From positions 1,178,001-1,242,000 of the forward strand of contig OY730169.1 in NCBI GenBank assembly GCA_963422465.1: a stretch of DNA of 64,000 bases, written 5' to 3'. The position numbers were made by a program, and so were the translations under genes. Shown here piece after piece: positions 20,912-32,536 of this stretch. Within the stretch, counting starts at the first letter, position 1. Each line of letters begins with the position of its first letter. The notes beneath the pieces were generated by a model. That model did not search any database. It was not told the DNA's origin and worked only from the letters and a program-made list of their open reading frames with translations. Source of the DNA: Lichina pygmaea (taxonomy: Eukaryota > Ascomycota > Lichinomycetes > Lichinales > Lichinaceae).

Positions 20912-23900
20912 GTGACGCCTTCATCAATGCCAACGACACGTTCTGACACTTTGCGTGCTGCAGACCGCATTCGTTCGTGGGCTCGGAGCAGAGCAGATGC
21001 CGCCGGTGTCGATACTTTCGCCACCAATGTTCGGCAGCCCACGATTCCTTTGCAGTCCGTCACCTCAGCAGACGCCGATGACGCAGCCACGTCAGATGGG
21101 GCCAATGGTGACCCTCGGCGGTCCGGAGAACGTCGATCGCAGGCTTCGCCTTCGGTCGAGACCGCCACCCTATCGGGCGAGGCGCAGTGCACGCCCTCGC
21201 CGCCTCAGGAGTCCGAGGCCGCCGTAGCAGGGGGGAAGTCCACGCTGAAGACCTGGTCCCGGAGTTTCTACCGAACTACACGTATGATAATTCTTTCCAG
21301 CTGGCTCAACATCCTCCTGGCTTTTGTGCCGGTGGGGATTGCCATGAACTTCTCCAAAGCCAGCCCCACCGCCGTGTTCACCGTCAATGCTCTCGCCATC
21401 ATTCCGTTGGCAGGACTCTTGAGTTATGCCACCGAGGCTGTTGCACGAAAACTCGGCGATATGGTTGGAGCCTTGATGAATGTCACCTTTGGAAATGCCG
21501 TGGAGCTTATCGTTTAGTGAGTCGCAGCTCGAACGCCGAACGCAGGGACTATCTGCTGACGTACCTGTACTTGCTTAGCATGTACGTCATAGTTGCATTG
21601 CGCTTCTCGCGCACCGAGCTAGTATTCGAGGGTGGTTCGACGCCCTCGGCTTGGCCGTTTTGTACTCGTTTTGGTTGCTTTTTGCCTTCGTCGGCCCTTC
21701 ACCATGACTAACTGATCCCTGTTTCTGGCCGTTGCTCGTACAGCATTGCCCTGGTGAAGGTATGCTCCTTTGGCGAGATCGGCTCCTTCGAATTGGCGTT
21801 GACGGCAGCGCCGCAGGACGAAATTCGTATTGTCAAGGCGTCACTAATAGGATCCATACTCGAGAACCTGCTGTTGATACTGGGCATGTGCTTCCTCTTT
21901 GGAGGCTTGCGCTTCCGTGAACAGGTAACTTCGGCTCAGACTGCTTCTTCGCTTCGGCAGCTCACTACGATCCTAGATCTACAACAGCACGGTCACGCAG
22001 ATGAGCGCGTGCTTGCTGAGCTTGAGCGTCACTAGCCTCCTACTGCCGGTCAGCGAGACCCTGCCCTCTCTCCCGCCGGCGACGTTCAGAAGCAAAGCAA
22101 CATGGCCGGCTTGGTTTTGGTCGATCACGGGCTGATTTCCAGGTTCAATCAGACCGCCTTCCACGCCTCGTTCACCGACGAGACACAAGCAGACCTTGCG
22201 GTGCTGAAGGTTAGCAGAGGAACGAGCGTGGTAAGCACATGGTATGAAATCAACCTTGGAATTGCGGGCCTGACGGTCTCGACAAAGATTCTACTCATCA
22301 CATACGTCATCTACCTGCTCTTCCAGCTCAAGTCGCACACGTACATCTATCAGAGCGTGCCGCAGGAGCAGATTGACGAAGAATCCCACCCGGGTATCTT
22401 GGCGAACATCATAAGGCAGTCGAGCCGCTCAAGTTCGTCGAGCTCGTCGAGCTCATCCACGTCCGGCGGCTCGAGCAGCGATTCGGACTCGGATGCTACC
22501 GCGCACCACCGGTTCAGAAGAGTACTTCCAAAGGGCCGTAGGCGTCGTAAATCCAGCGCCAGCTCGAAAAACCCGTCGTCCGGTGTGACGCCGTCCCGAC
22601 GTCGAGGATCGGCGGCATCCGCCACCGCGCCCGTGGAGAACGCTCCGGGTCACGCTGTCGATTCCGCCGCGGAGGGAAGCGCTGTCCGACCTCCCGCTCT
22701 GACCATCGTCACCAGCTGCGATGGAGCTGAGGCCGACGGGGAAGTCGAACGAGGGGGGCGACGTCATCGCCATCGTCGTCGTCGTGAAGAGGTGGTTGAT
22801 TTCGACGGCGCTGTCTCCGACGACACCGACGCAGCGCGTCCGGAGGGCGGTCGAAGGCGCCGGAAAAAGAAGCGACGGCAAGACCGAGGCGATGAAAAAG
22901 TCCACGATGCCAAGGACGCAGAGGCCACCGCGGCCACCGAGGCCACCGAGGCCACCGAGGCCACCGAGGCCACCGCGGCCATCGAGACCACCGCGGCCCC
23001 TGGGCCTTCTGAACCAATGCCCAAGGCAGAGCTCGCCCCGCCGAATAGCGCGGCGGTCGGCCTGTTGCAGCCGCAGCCGCCGTCACCTTCGCCGTCGACA
23101 AGGCGCCCTCTGAGCATTCGCAACCTGTCAATCTTTCCTAGACTACCGAGGAACTCTTTCAGCGCCGTGGACCCTGGCGCAGACAAGCAGTCGGGCTCAC
23201 TTCCGCCACTGCAACTGGCTCGACCGGATCATCCGCACAACATCAGACGCACGCACTCTCTGCCCGATCGACTCAACCGGCAGGATGGAGGCCGAACGGC
23301 CCACCGTCCCCCACCTTTCGGTCCTGTCAATCTGTCCAGAGCGACACTCGACTCCAAGGCAAGCGGCAACGAGAAGAGGTACATATCATCGATGACAGCT
23401 GTCGCCCTGCTGGTCGTCTCGACGTCCCTCGTTGCCGTTTGCGCCGAGGCTCTTGTCGGCAGCATCAACGAATTGGTCGAAGATACTGGCATCAGCGCGG
23501 CTTTCGTGGGGTTGATCATCCTGCCAATCGTCAGCAACGCGGCGGAACACATCACAGCCGTGACGGTGGCTTCAAAGAACAAGATGGATCTCGCGATCGG
23601 CGTGGCCGTCGGAAGCAGCCTTCAGATTGGTGAGTGTATTGGTCATCTCCTCTTGCGCCCCAGGAGTATTCACATTTCTCCTTTTTCTGTCTTCTGCCAT
23701 CAACGTCTCAGGAAGATCACAGCCCCCACGCACGCCACGGGGCTAACCGGATATCCTTTAGCCTTGTTCGTGACCCCGGTGATTATGATCCTCGGCTGGA
23801 TCCTTAGCAAAGAGATCTCGCTGTACTTCACCATCTTCGAGACAATCTCGCTCTTCGTGTCGGCCTTCTTGGTCAACTACCTTGTGCTCGATGGCCGGAG

Positions 23901-24153
23901 CAATTATCTCGAGGGCACGCTGCTCATTGCGGCATATGTGATCATTGCGTGAGTTGTTGCTTTCTTTCTGCCGTCCTATCTTCGCGCACCATGTTTTACT
24001 CGCCTACTGCCGTGGGATCGATGACCTGTGTCATACGTGTCAACTCTCCTTTTTCGAACTCCTTGCTAATCTCTATCTTTCCCGCGCTGTAGCCTCGCAG
24101 CGTTTTACTATCCGGACTCGGAACAGCAGAGTGCTATCGGTGGTGGCATTTGA
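20912..24153 (+). CDS. VCX1: vacuolar-type Ca2+/H+ exchanger (CAX/VCX1 family) with a giant loop
   Basis: Model: exons 20912-21516, 21744-21759, 21817-21924, 21977-22048, 22153-22230, 22288-23629, 23762-23948 and 24093-24153; 822 aa. It exchanges vacuolar H+ for cytosolic Ca2+. The two CaCA alpha repeats are visible: GNAVELIV (about 195) and PIVSNAAEH (about 705). Other family blocks are ASLIGSILENLLLILGMCFLFGG, TVTQMSACLLSLS and KVSRGTSV. The C-terminus has ALFVTPVIMILGW and a short tail ending FYYPDSEQQSAIGGGI. Each splice restores family sequence in frame; exon 2 is only 16 nt. Yeast Vcx1 has about 410 residues. The excess here is a Ser-rich N-terminus and a roughly 330-residue charged, low-complexity cytosolic loop (about 320-658) with Ser, Arg/Lys and an Ala-Thr-Glu repeat. 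Most orthologues lack so long a loop. Confidence 0.9.
22921..22980. repeat. 9-bp coding minisatellite (GAGGCCACC)
   Basis: About six to seven tandem 9-bp units inside the exchanger's cytosolic loop, encoding Glu-Ala-Thr repeats. They are likely polymorphic in length. Confidence 0.85.
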
Positions 24154-25573
24154 CCGGGTGAGTATGGTAACATCGATGGTGGGCATGTCGGCCTACAACT
24201 GAAAGGACAGTGACGAAAGAACGTGAAACGTATCGGTTTGCTAGGATTACGGTTATGCTGAGACTCGATGGGTGGAAATCTGTACATATTCTTCTCTTTT
24301 TATAAGATATGTAATTTCAGTTCTACAGTATCTGCCAACCGACATGGAATGAAGAAGTGACTTCCCCAAAAAAGAGACAAGGAAGCCCTAGGAGCAGGTG
24401 CGACCGGAAGCTCCGGGTACGGGAGGTGCGGGAACAACTACCTCCTAGAAGGTTTCTCTTTTGTTCTGTTGGCCAGTTAGACGTCTCTAGATTCTTTGAT
24501 TGTTTGATAGATCCAGACTACATCCGAGTAGAGCAACTGTCTATACAGTTGCTGCTTTTTCATAGGTAGGAAGAATCATGAACGTGACCGTTGATCCCGC
24601 TCTTCCTGCTTCTGGGCAAACAGTATCCAAGCTATCCAATTAAGAACACTTTTGTTGCGCAAAGAAGAAAAACCTTTAGTTCAAGGATTTCCAGTAATCA
24701 GCACTTTCATTTTGCAACCTACCAAAATATCACAAGTTGACAAAGTGATAAGAGGATCAGCCTGTCAGAAGGCCCAACCAACTCGGCCAAAAGACCCGAC
24801 AGCCCTGATCAGGTGATCAGAACTGCGGTTGGTTGATTTATAAGGCTGCGCATAACACAGCCCTACAAGATCAATCGAGGTTTAGGTACCGTACGGAGTA
24901 CAAAGGGTAGATGTCACAGCTCAGGATCTTCCATGTCTCTCTTGGGCCCAGAAGTCTGATCTAGCTTCTAACTGCATGCTTACGAGTAATTCTTGATTTT
25001 ACTACTTCCGTACTTCTCAATAGAAGCGTGTTTGTGAAAGACTTGGCAGTGCAGAGAGCTAGCGAGTTGAATCAATCAACTCATCACACACAATAGAAGC
25101 ACATCTTCACCCTAGGCGTCTCCCATGTGCAAGCAGCGCTGATGGCTTCGGACACATGGAACATGGACGAGTAAGTACCTACGCACGTACGACTACCACA
25201 GTCCCAACGTTCGAAGGACCACCATCAGGTCGCGAATGTCTGGACACATCCCCTCTGTGTCGAGTCACCGCGCAGACTATGCGACGTTACTCTGGTACAG
25301 AAGTCCATTGACACAATCTCGCGACACGTACGGGAGTAGTCCTGCGCGGGTTGATTCAGACATTCGCGACCTCATCGCAGTCGGTTGCGCCGACGGAAGT
25401 TGCTGATCGACGAGTGCGGAACGTACTCTCATGAACCCCTCCCAGTCCATACGTACGTACGTAAGTGCGTACGTACTGTCGGTATGTAAGTACCGTACCC
25501 TAGACGTGCACAAGTCAGAAAAAGCAACCCAAGATCGGCATAACTGAAGTGCGGGCGGACAGAGGGGAGGAAG
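24154..25573. other. intergenic spacer
   Basis: About 1.4 kb, AT-richer than the flanking genes. GTACGGAGTAC occurs at 24,891-24,901 and CGTACGTACGTA-like words at about 25,450-25,500. No gene is supported. Confidence 0.5.
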
Positions 25574-28569
25574 GTGGATTTCAGCCCCGTCGGACCACCA
25601 TCAGATGGTCTTTCTGATGTTCCTTCCTTCCTCCATCTCATCGAGATTCCACACCAGCTCCGCGGCACCTCCTCTTGCTCAAGAATCAAACACTGCGACA
25701 TCGTCGACGAGCCTCTGGGGCCGTTCGTCACCACCATCGCAGCCATGCTCAACGCCAGTATAAGACGGGTGCGCACTCTCGGGAGGAGGAAGAGTAAGAG
25801 CGCCAGGCAGCAGTTGGTTAGTCCGCTCGGTCCACCCAGTGAGATAGCATGTTTGCGATGCTAAAGGTGTCTTCTGGCAGGGGCTCGAGGGCTTTCCAAA
25901 AGCTCCCTCGACGCCGGTCCTTGCAGGGCCTGAGGCCGTCGACGACCTTCCAGTTGAACTCTTGGGCTCGCTGCCTCCCGCCACGCCCACTCGAAACACG
26001 GTCGTCGACGCTTCGTCGCCGGAAGAGCGTTGGAACAACGCCGGAACTACCGGTAGCTTCGCTCAAGGACCGCTCACTGAGGACTCTCCCCGCCTGCAAG
26101 ACCTTCAGCGACAGTATCTATCAGGGGCGGACGGTCGGGAGCACGCGATGATCGGTCAGCTGCTCGACTCAGGCGAGTCGAGAGTCGTCGCCGCCACAGA
26201 GCACTTTATCGACAGGGTACATCAGTCTAAGCACCAACCGGGTAACGAGGAGAGAATCCGACACGTCGAAAGTATGGTGTTCGGATACCGAATATTTGAG
26301 TCGAACTGGATTCGGGAACTGAGATCGAGCATGGAGCTCGTGTACCGGAAAGTGCGGCCGCTCGCGTCGGACGAAGATGTGACGGCACTGTTGGACGACT
26401 TTGACGTTGTGATCGCGGTAAGTAGGGAGTCGGCGAGCGTTTGTCGCCGTCGGACGGTTCCGCGATGTTGATCCCTTTGCGCTCTAGCGGCTGGATCGAA
26501 CTTCTCACACGACCGAGGAGCGCGCGACGGTGCGGATCCTCCGGGATCGGTATCAGTCGGTGATGGATGCCAAGGGCCGTTTGTCCGCGCTCGACTATCG
26601 CTGGGCGAACGTGGTTGCCGAGACGGTGACGGTGACGGTGACGCAGCATCCGTCGCCGGCGGCGAATTCGTCGGATCGAGCGTCGAAGGTCGTCATCGCC
26701 CCGCATGGCGATACCATCCTGGAGCTGGGCTCGCAGCCCTGCTTCAAGTTCAGGGTCTCGTCCCAGGTCCTCAGCCAAGTCTCGCCGTTCTTCGACTACG
26801 CCTTGAAACCGTATCGGCAAGACCCGATCGACGGGCGTAGCCCTCCGCCGCCGACCATGCAGCACGAACTCGAGAGCACCGAGTTTGTGCACACCGCCGG
26901 GACGCTGCCGACGACCTTGCGGCTGGCCATGGACGGGTACCTGACCGTGGAGGCGGTCAGCACGCTGCTGTACGCAGCCCACATGCGAACCGACAAGGTA
27001 CCGCGCCGCGTGTCCTTTCAGAATTTCGTCGACATCGCCTATGCGTGCCACAAGTATCGTTGCACCGCGCCGGTCGAGATCTTCGTGGAGTGCTACTGGT
27101 TGGAACAGTGGGGGGACCGCCTCGGCGGCGAAGGCTACGGCGATTTCTTCTTCATCAGCTACGTCTTCGGACTCGAGCGGATCTTCGTCAAGTCGTCGAA
27201 AGCGGCCCTGATGCGGATGTGCGAGCACCCCACCAGCCCGCAGGTGGACAGCAGGCTGCCCGAGGCGGTCTGGTCGCGTCTTCGCCACCTTCGCACGACC
27301 AAGCTCCGCAAGGTGCTGCAGCTGGGTCGCAGGACGCTGGACTTGTACCTCCTGCCGGGGGAGCCCAGCTCGGCCCGGTTCCGACGATCGGCATCGATTT
27401 CGGATGCGGCATCACTAGGCGACTTGGACGAGCTGCAGCTGAAGCGGCAAGCTCGTTGTCTCCATGGCTCACACGAGTGCGACGCCGCGAACCTCGGCTG
27501 GCTCATGTTCGTGCTGAGCGAGGTCGGGTTGCTGCCGGTCGTGCTGGATCCTACGAAGGAGGAAGAGTTCTTCGCTTACCAGAGCCGGTCGCTGAAGAGC
27601 ATCCTGTGCAAGCTGTGCGCGGCCCCGAGCGCTGTCGGCGTGCACGGAGCTTCGTGCGACTACGCCCCGGTGTTTCGCGAGGCCGTGTGCGACATCTACA
27701 ACAGCATACGAGGCCTCAGCACCTGGGAGGTCAACGATCGTCCGACGGATCATCGGCCCGGCATGGCGAACTACCCGGGGGCAGCAGCAGCCGCCGACGA
27801 CGACGACGACGACGACGACGAGCGCGACTCTCGAGGGCTTGGGCTTGATGATGTCGCGCCCGCCGTCGAGCCCGCTCATGGTCGCTCCAGAAGCACCGGT
27901 CGCTCCGTGACGGTGGTCAATAATCCTGGCAACCGACTCTTCCAGCAGAGCAAGACGAACTCTGTGGGAAATACCTCTGTCGAGACGATATCGGACGGGA
28001 ACACCGACCTGACCGACATCTCCCGCGGGAGCCGAGGGTCGCGGTTGAGCTGGCAGAACCTGCAAGCGCTTGAGGCAGACATGCGCTCGGTGGCTTCGAC
28101 CGAGGTCGACCTTCGAACGGATCATTGCGCGAGTCCGACCCTGACGGCGATTAGCGTCCGCACGCTCTTGGTCTCGCAGGATGTGCCAAGCGCGGTTGGC
28201 GAAGAGAGCGTCGAAGGGTCATCGAGCGAGCGGCATAGGCGCGAGGCTCAGAAGCAGAAGGCATCGTTTACGGACCGGCCGCCGAAGGAGATTATACCTC
28301 CGAACACGAGAGAGCAGGTGGTCTTGCGCTCGCGGATGCTCAGCCTCCAGCAAGGAGCCAGCTCTGACGACGGTCTCCAGCCGGAAGAAGCGTCGGCAAC
28401 GGCAGCAGAACAACAGTCGACGCAAGCAGAGTCGTCGCAGACACGGTCTCCGCTTGCGGAGGCATCTTCGACGCACCGAAGGGAGGCGTCCCACGACGGG
28501 GAGAATACCGCATTGAGCTCTACGGCGGGCCGAATCAGACGTTGGGCGGGGGACCCATCTGAGGTTTGA
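25574..28569 (+). CDS. BTB/POZ-domain-like protein, acidic Ser-rich C-terminus
   Basis: Model: exon 1 ends 25,793, exon 2 25,927-26,417, exon 3 26,488-28,569. The phases agree (A|GG and GCG|CGG). The start is uncertain: ATG 25,574 gives 930 aa and ATG 25,745 gives 873 aa. A helical N-terminal region (HVESMVFGYRIFESNWIREL, LLDDFDVVIA-RLDRTS) precedes a BTB-like fold. That fold has FKFRVSSQVLSQVSPFFDY (about 265 in the short model), TLRLAMDGYLTVEAVSTLLY, and the block IAYACHKYRC plus ISYVFGLERIF seen after the BTB core in many fungal BTB proteins. The last about 270 residues are disordered, with a D8 run, Ser-rich and Gln/Glu-rich stretches. Such proteins often act as adaptors; the function here is unknown. 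Intron 2 (26,418-26,487) is well supported; intron 1 is inferred. Confidence 0.75.
27796..27820. repeat. GAC repeat encoding Asp8
   Basis: Eight GAC codons in the BTB-like gene, marking the start of its disordered acidic tail. Confidence 0.85.
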
Positions 28570-28668
28570 GGCATCCGAACGGAGTCTCTGGCCAGAACCC
28601 TGGCTTTCACCCTTCAGAGCGAGCCAAGAAGCATGTCGTCTGACCTGCTCTTGGGATGCGTCCTCAGC

Positions 28669-28670
<2 letters not shown>

Positions 28671-28700
<30 letters not shown>
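28671..28700. repeat. CAG trinucleotide repeat (10 units)
   Basis: Ten perfect CAG units just downstream of the BTB-like gene. Confidence 0.9.
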
Positions 28701-28704
<4 letters not shown>

Positions 28705-29913
28705 TACGGTCGTGCATGAAAGCGTTTGTCGTGACGGAAATCGACCATGATGGTGTGTGTGCCGTCCGGACATTTTGTGGAGCTGGTCGATAAGCAGAAG
28801 AGGGAAGCAGATGTGGCCAACAAGCTTCTCGGCTTCCCCTGCTCCGGCTACCATGCTCTGCCGACCTTTATGAAGGTGCCCGGCCACGTGCCAGGGTGAG
28901 CCAAAGAAGCAGCTCAAGACTAAGCCGAGGCACTCTTCTGTGTTGACGTCGCGTCAAAGTGGACGGGCGGCATCAGGCACCAGCCGAAGAACAGCGACGA
29001 AAGAACGTGCTCCTCGCGGAGAACAAACGACCATTGACGATCACGCAACAGCCTTCTATAATCCAAGCAGGGAAAAGGGTAGGTCATTCCAGCACGAGGG
29101 AATTGATGCTAGACATGGAAGAAATCTACAGACGAGGTGAATGACTAAACTAGACAATGTTCGCAAGGGGGGAAAAGAGGAAAGGATGGGAACTGGAGAG
29201 AAGACTAATGGACCGAGCTTCCTCTTCTACTGTCGTCTTCTACTGCATGTAGAGTAGGGGCATCTCCGGCAGAAAGTAGCCACCAAGCATACCATGATAA
29301 CAATGACAGACAGTGAACCAAGACTCAAGTCATCTATCACTTCTCCTTGTTTGCCGTGCCAGCAGCACTCACTCAGGATACTCGTGAGTCTCAGACACAA
29401 CTCTGGTTATGATACTCTTCATAAGACGCTCTTCACGTACTCATCAAACAATATAAAGAAGAACTTTCATGTGATTTTTGCTTGGTCAATGACTGACTGG
29501 TGAGGTATCTGCTACTACCTTGCTACATGGCATCCTGCTACATGGCACCTCGCCATAGACCTACTACTACAGACCTATCAAGCTGGCCAGAGTCCTGCTG
29601 TACCTGAGTACAGCACTGTCTTGTTTCATTCTCCGCATCATACGTATAGCACTGCGCCAAGAAAATAGGAAACTCCTTACAGCGCTGTGCTGGAAGTCAC
29701 CTCTATCAGTACGGTACCCGTACGTACTGTACCTTACTACGTAACGTACATGCCGACAATGTTGCGGTGATTGTCCCTGACTTTGTCATTGATGCTGTCG
29801 TTGTTGTTGGTACTGCAGTACAGCACTAAGGTAAGGGGGCAAGCAGCGCAGCCAGCGACCAGCGGCTGGTAGTTGGCAGTCGGCAGTTAGCAGTCGGCAG
29901 TCGGCAGTGAGCA

Positions 29914-29945
29914 GCATCAAGCATCAAGCATCAAGCATCAAGCAT
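29914..29945. repeat. ATCAAGC tandem repeat (4 units)
   Basis: Four perfect 7-bp units next to a cluster of GCAGTCG/GCAGTTA units. Confidence 0.85.
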
Positions 29946-30103
29946 CGACTATCCGTTAACTGTATCCAGTAGTTTTCACATCTCTCACATCCCATCCTGC
30001 GCAACAGCGTGCCTGCTCCTGCAGAACTGTTGAGCCATAGGACTGTTTAGGACTGTTCTGTATCTGTTAAACAGCCAGGCGACCAGTCAGCGTGCGGTGT
30101 CGG

Positions 30104-30792
30104 CATTGTACAGAAGAGACTCCCAGTGTCAAGATGTCACATTTGACATTTCCTTCTGCTGCTGCTGTGGCTGCTGGTGCATTGCCACCTGCACCACCAC
30201 TGGTGGTTGTAGTGGTGGTGGTGGCCCTTTCAAGAACTCCCCAGAGATGCTGCAGGAGACAGCAGCCCTGTGTCGTGGCTTCAGACATGTCTGACAAGAG
30301 ACTGTTGGACCAGGTGCCCTCTGTGTCATGTACAGTGGTGTGCCACCAGACCCAGAATCACATCAGGCTTGGCATGACCTGGCTGAAGGCAGTCTGGATG
30401 CTCATCTCCTGACTGGCTTGCTGCATAGCCAGATTGAAACTGTCAACAAAGAAGGTGAAGGCAGTTGTGATAGCCATGTCAGTGTCTGGAGCCCAGACAG
30501 GTGGTGTGGTGCCATGTCTCTGCCACATGTTCTCCATCCTGATGTCATCTCTGTTGATGGCATCAGCAACAACATCTGCCAGCTACCTCTTGTTATTGAC
30601 CAGGTTGTCAACATCCAGCTGCAGCAGATCCAGTCTCTCCCACAGTTCTGCCTTGGTGAACTGTGGCCTCAGACTCTGCTGTGGAAGACAACTGTGTGGC
30701 CAAACTGGCACTGGCTGTCATCATCTGTATCCTCTTCTCTGCCTGTCCTTGTAGGTGTTGGGTTGTGGTGATGGCCTTGATGTTATTGAAGT
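30104..30792 (-). pseudogene. decayed dioxygenase unit, 3' segment
   Basis: The far part of the same remnant, on the other side of LINE copy 1. The minus strand has a coding-like frame with FTKAELWERLDLLQLDVDNL, an in-frame TAG, LADVVADAINRDDIRMENMW, and AITTAFTFFVDSFNLAMQQA, followed by a Thr/Ala-rich tail. It has one CpG in about 670 bp. The left limit is placed where normal CpG density resumes. No domain is recognised. Confidence 0.35.
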
Positions 30793-30980
30793 CAGTGTCA
30801 AAATTTTTATTTTTTATTTTTATTTGATTCTTACACTGGTAGTAGCTTTACAGCCATGCAGATCTTCTAGCTAATAGTGAACTCCTTCAGAAAACCTTTG
30901 AAGGGATAAAAACTGAAGGCAGGGTGTGACTAGGGAATGTAACAGAAGGAATCTTGAAGTTTCTGGTAAGAGAAGAGAAT

Positions 30981-31404
30981 CTAGGTATTGGATTGGGAAT
31001 AGTGGAGTTTGAAAGCTAGATTAAACTGGTTTAGTCTTTTCAAAGACATAAACCAGTACAAGAACTTCTGTAGTAGCTCTGGGTTTGAAATAATAGTGGT
31101 GAAGTCTTGGGGATTAAAAGAGACTTGTTGTCTTTGTCTTGAATAAAGAGAGCATGAAGAGGTGATATGTTTTGCAGTTTCTTCTGCTTGGCCACACACA
31201 CATAGTGGGGTAGGGAAGTCAGGAACTCCAGCTCTGAAAAGAAAACTTGCCAGACCAATTCTTCCAGTCCTGATTTGCAGTAGCAGACTTGCCTCAGCTT
31301 TCTGTAACTCTTTGTAGAGCTTCAGATTGTTTTTGTGTGGCTTTTGACAGAAAGTCTGCCAGCCTGGATAGCTTCTTCTTTTCTTCTCTTCCCATTGGTC
31401 TTCC
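30981..31404 (-). CDS. LINE copy 1 ORF2, C-terminal end
   Basis: Continuation of the LINE reverse transcriptase protein beyond gypsy C, ending with the CVCGQAEETAKHITSSC zinc-knuckle-like motif and a short helical tail. It corresponds to 55,285-55,707 of LINE copy 2. A frame difference from copy 2 near its end (around residues LKRLNQ) is small. Confidence 0.7.
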
Positions 31405-31408
31405 CACT

Positions 31409-31902
31409 TGTTAAAGGCCGGGCCGGGTTCACACAGAAACCGGTACGGTCTGTTGCTTCGCAGGGCGGATTCTAGACAGGGACTCGGTAGAGGAATAGAC
31501 AGGTGGGGTAACTCTCCTGTGCTATTGTCTCAGTACGATGTGTGCATTGGTGTTCAGCCTGGAGAGCTAATCCCTCCGGGCCCTTGGGGTGGTCTTTATA
31601 CAGATGCCCTAGGGGGGGGGTCTCCTCCGAGGGGTATCATCCTTTTGCGTGGACGAGCTCCTTGCTTAGCTCCTGCTCGTCCACTGGACGAGCTCCTCGC
31701 TTAGCTCCTGCTCGTCCACTGGACGAGCTCCTCGCTTAGCTCCTGCTCGTCCACTGGACGAGCTCCTCGCTTAGCTCCTGCTTGTCCACTGGACGAGCTC
31801 CTCGCTTAGCTCTTGCTCGTCCACCGGATCGGTCAGATGTTGTTCCGCATGACTAACACTCCTCCCTCGCTTACCTGGGCTGTTCCGGCCTAGGCCTTAA
31901 CA
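31409..31902 (-). repeat. gypsy C 3' LTR (494 bp, five 35-bp units)
   Basis: Begins TGTTAAAGG and ends GGCCTTAACA. It contains five tandem 35-bp units (31,651-31,825), each with inverted arms GGACGAGC and GCTCGTCC. The 105-bp length difference from the 5' LTR equals exactly three units. Confidence 0.95.
31651..31825. repeat. 35-bp hairpin-forming tandem array (5 units)
   Basis: Each unit runs from GGACGAGC to GCTCGTCC plus a 3-bp linker, so single-stranded DNA or RNA of each unit can fold on itself. The sister LTR has two units (37,716-37,785). Confidence 0.95.
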
Positions 31903-31963
31903 CTATCCTCTTTCTCCAAGGGTTCTGTCCCCAGATCCTTTTCGTTCCTGCTCCTCTTTTGTC

Positions 31964-32536
31964 ATGAACCAAGGCCAGACAACTCGAACTTGTCGTCGCA
32001 GTTTTCTTTCTTGTCGTATTGGCAAAATAGGCAAGGAATCAAAAATCGCATGTGGTGCTTGTCGTCATGACTACGCCAAGTGTGTCGTGAGCTCTGCATC
32101 ATCTTTTTGTTGTCGGTGTGTTGAGAAGGGTTGTCGCTGCGACCTTCATCTCTCAGAATCAGAATGGAAGAAGATGGAACTTGAGCGTGAGCAGCTCAAG
32201 GCTCAGCTGCGGGAGACTGATGACCAATTGTCAAAGTTACTTCCCCAGCAGATCTGCCTCCGCTGGCAGCTGGGTTGTCTCTCACAGAAGAAGGCTGATG
32301 CCATCTGTTGTGAACTGTCAGCCATCAAGGATCAAGAGTCCCTTGATGCTCAGGAACAAGAGGCTCTCCGCGTTATCTGTGAACAGGAGGCCAGTCAGGC
32401 TGCTGCTCCGCTGTCCTTTGAGGATGTCTTCTCTTCAGAGACTTTGGCTTCTCTCAAGCTGTTGTCCCTGTCAGACCTGGTCGCTGCGGGTTTGCTTGGT
32501 GGTAATCCACCAGCTTCTGGTTCATCGCAGAGCTGA
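31964..32536 (+). CDS. antisense Zn2Cys6-type coiled-coil protein of gypsy C
   Basis: A 190-codon open frame on the strand opposite to gag-pol, 62 bp inside the 3' LTR. Residues about 28-60 have the cysteine spacing CX2CX6CX8CX2CX6C (CGACRHDYAKC, then CCRCVEKGCRC), which is the GAL4-type zinc binuclear cluster signature. A long Glu/Gln/Leu-rich helical region follows (SEWKKMELEREQLKAQL onwards), likely a coiled coil, with an acidic-hydrophobic C-terminus. It ends tail-to-tail with the pol chromodomain-like end. A DNA-binding dimer is inferred. Host Zn2Cys6 regulators are usually much longer. It is open throughout although the element's gag-pol is heavily broken. Confidence 0.65.
   Translation: MNQGQTTRTCRRSFLSCRIGKIGKESKIACGACRHDYAKCVVSSASSFCCRCVEKGCRCDLHLSESEWKKMELEREQLKAQLRETDDQLSKLLPQQICLRWQLGCLSQKKADAICCELSAIKDQESLDAQEQEALRVICEQEASQAAAPLSFEDVFSSETLASLKLLSLSDLVAAGLLGGNPPASGSSQS

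Larger units (their letters stand above)
28570..30103. other. intergenic region at the border of the transposon nest
   Basis: It holds a CAG10 array (28,671-28,700), GTAC words (about 29,705-29,760), and short tandem units (GCAGTCG-like at about 29,875-29,910, ATCAAGC x4 at 29,914-29,945). The minus-strand frame at 28,219-28,917 is a by-product of the CAG array and the BTB gene. CpG is normal here and falls to almost none just after about 30,103. Confidence 0.5.

Noticed and set aside
28219-28917. 232-codon minus-strand ORF with an Ala run
   Set aside because: The Ala run comes from the CAG array and the rest is antisense to the BTB-like gene.
31651-31825. CRISPR-like array
   Set aside because: The units are direct 35-bp tandem repeats without unique spacers and lie in an LTR of a eukaryotic retroelement.
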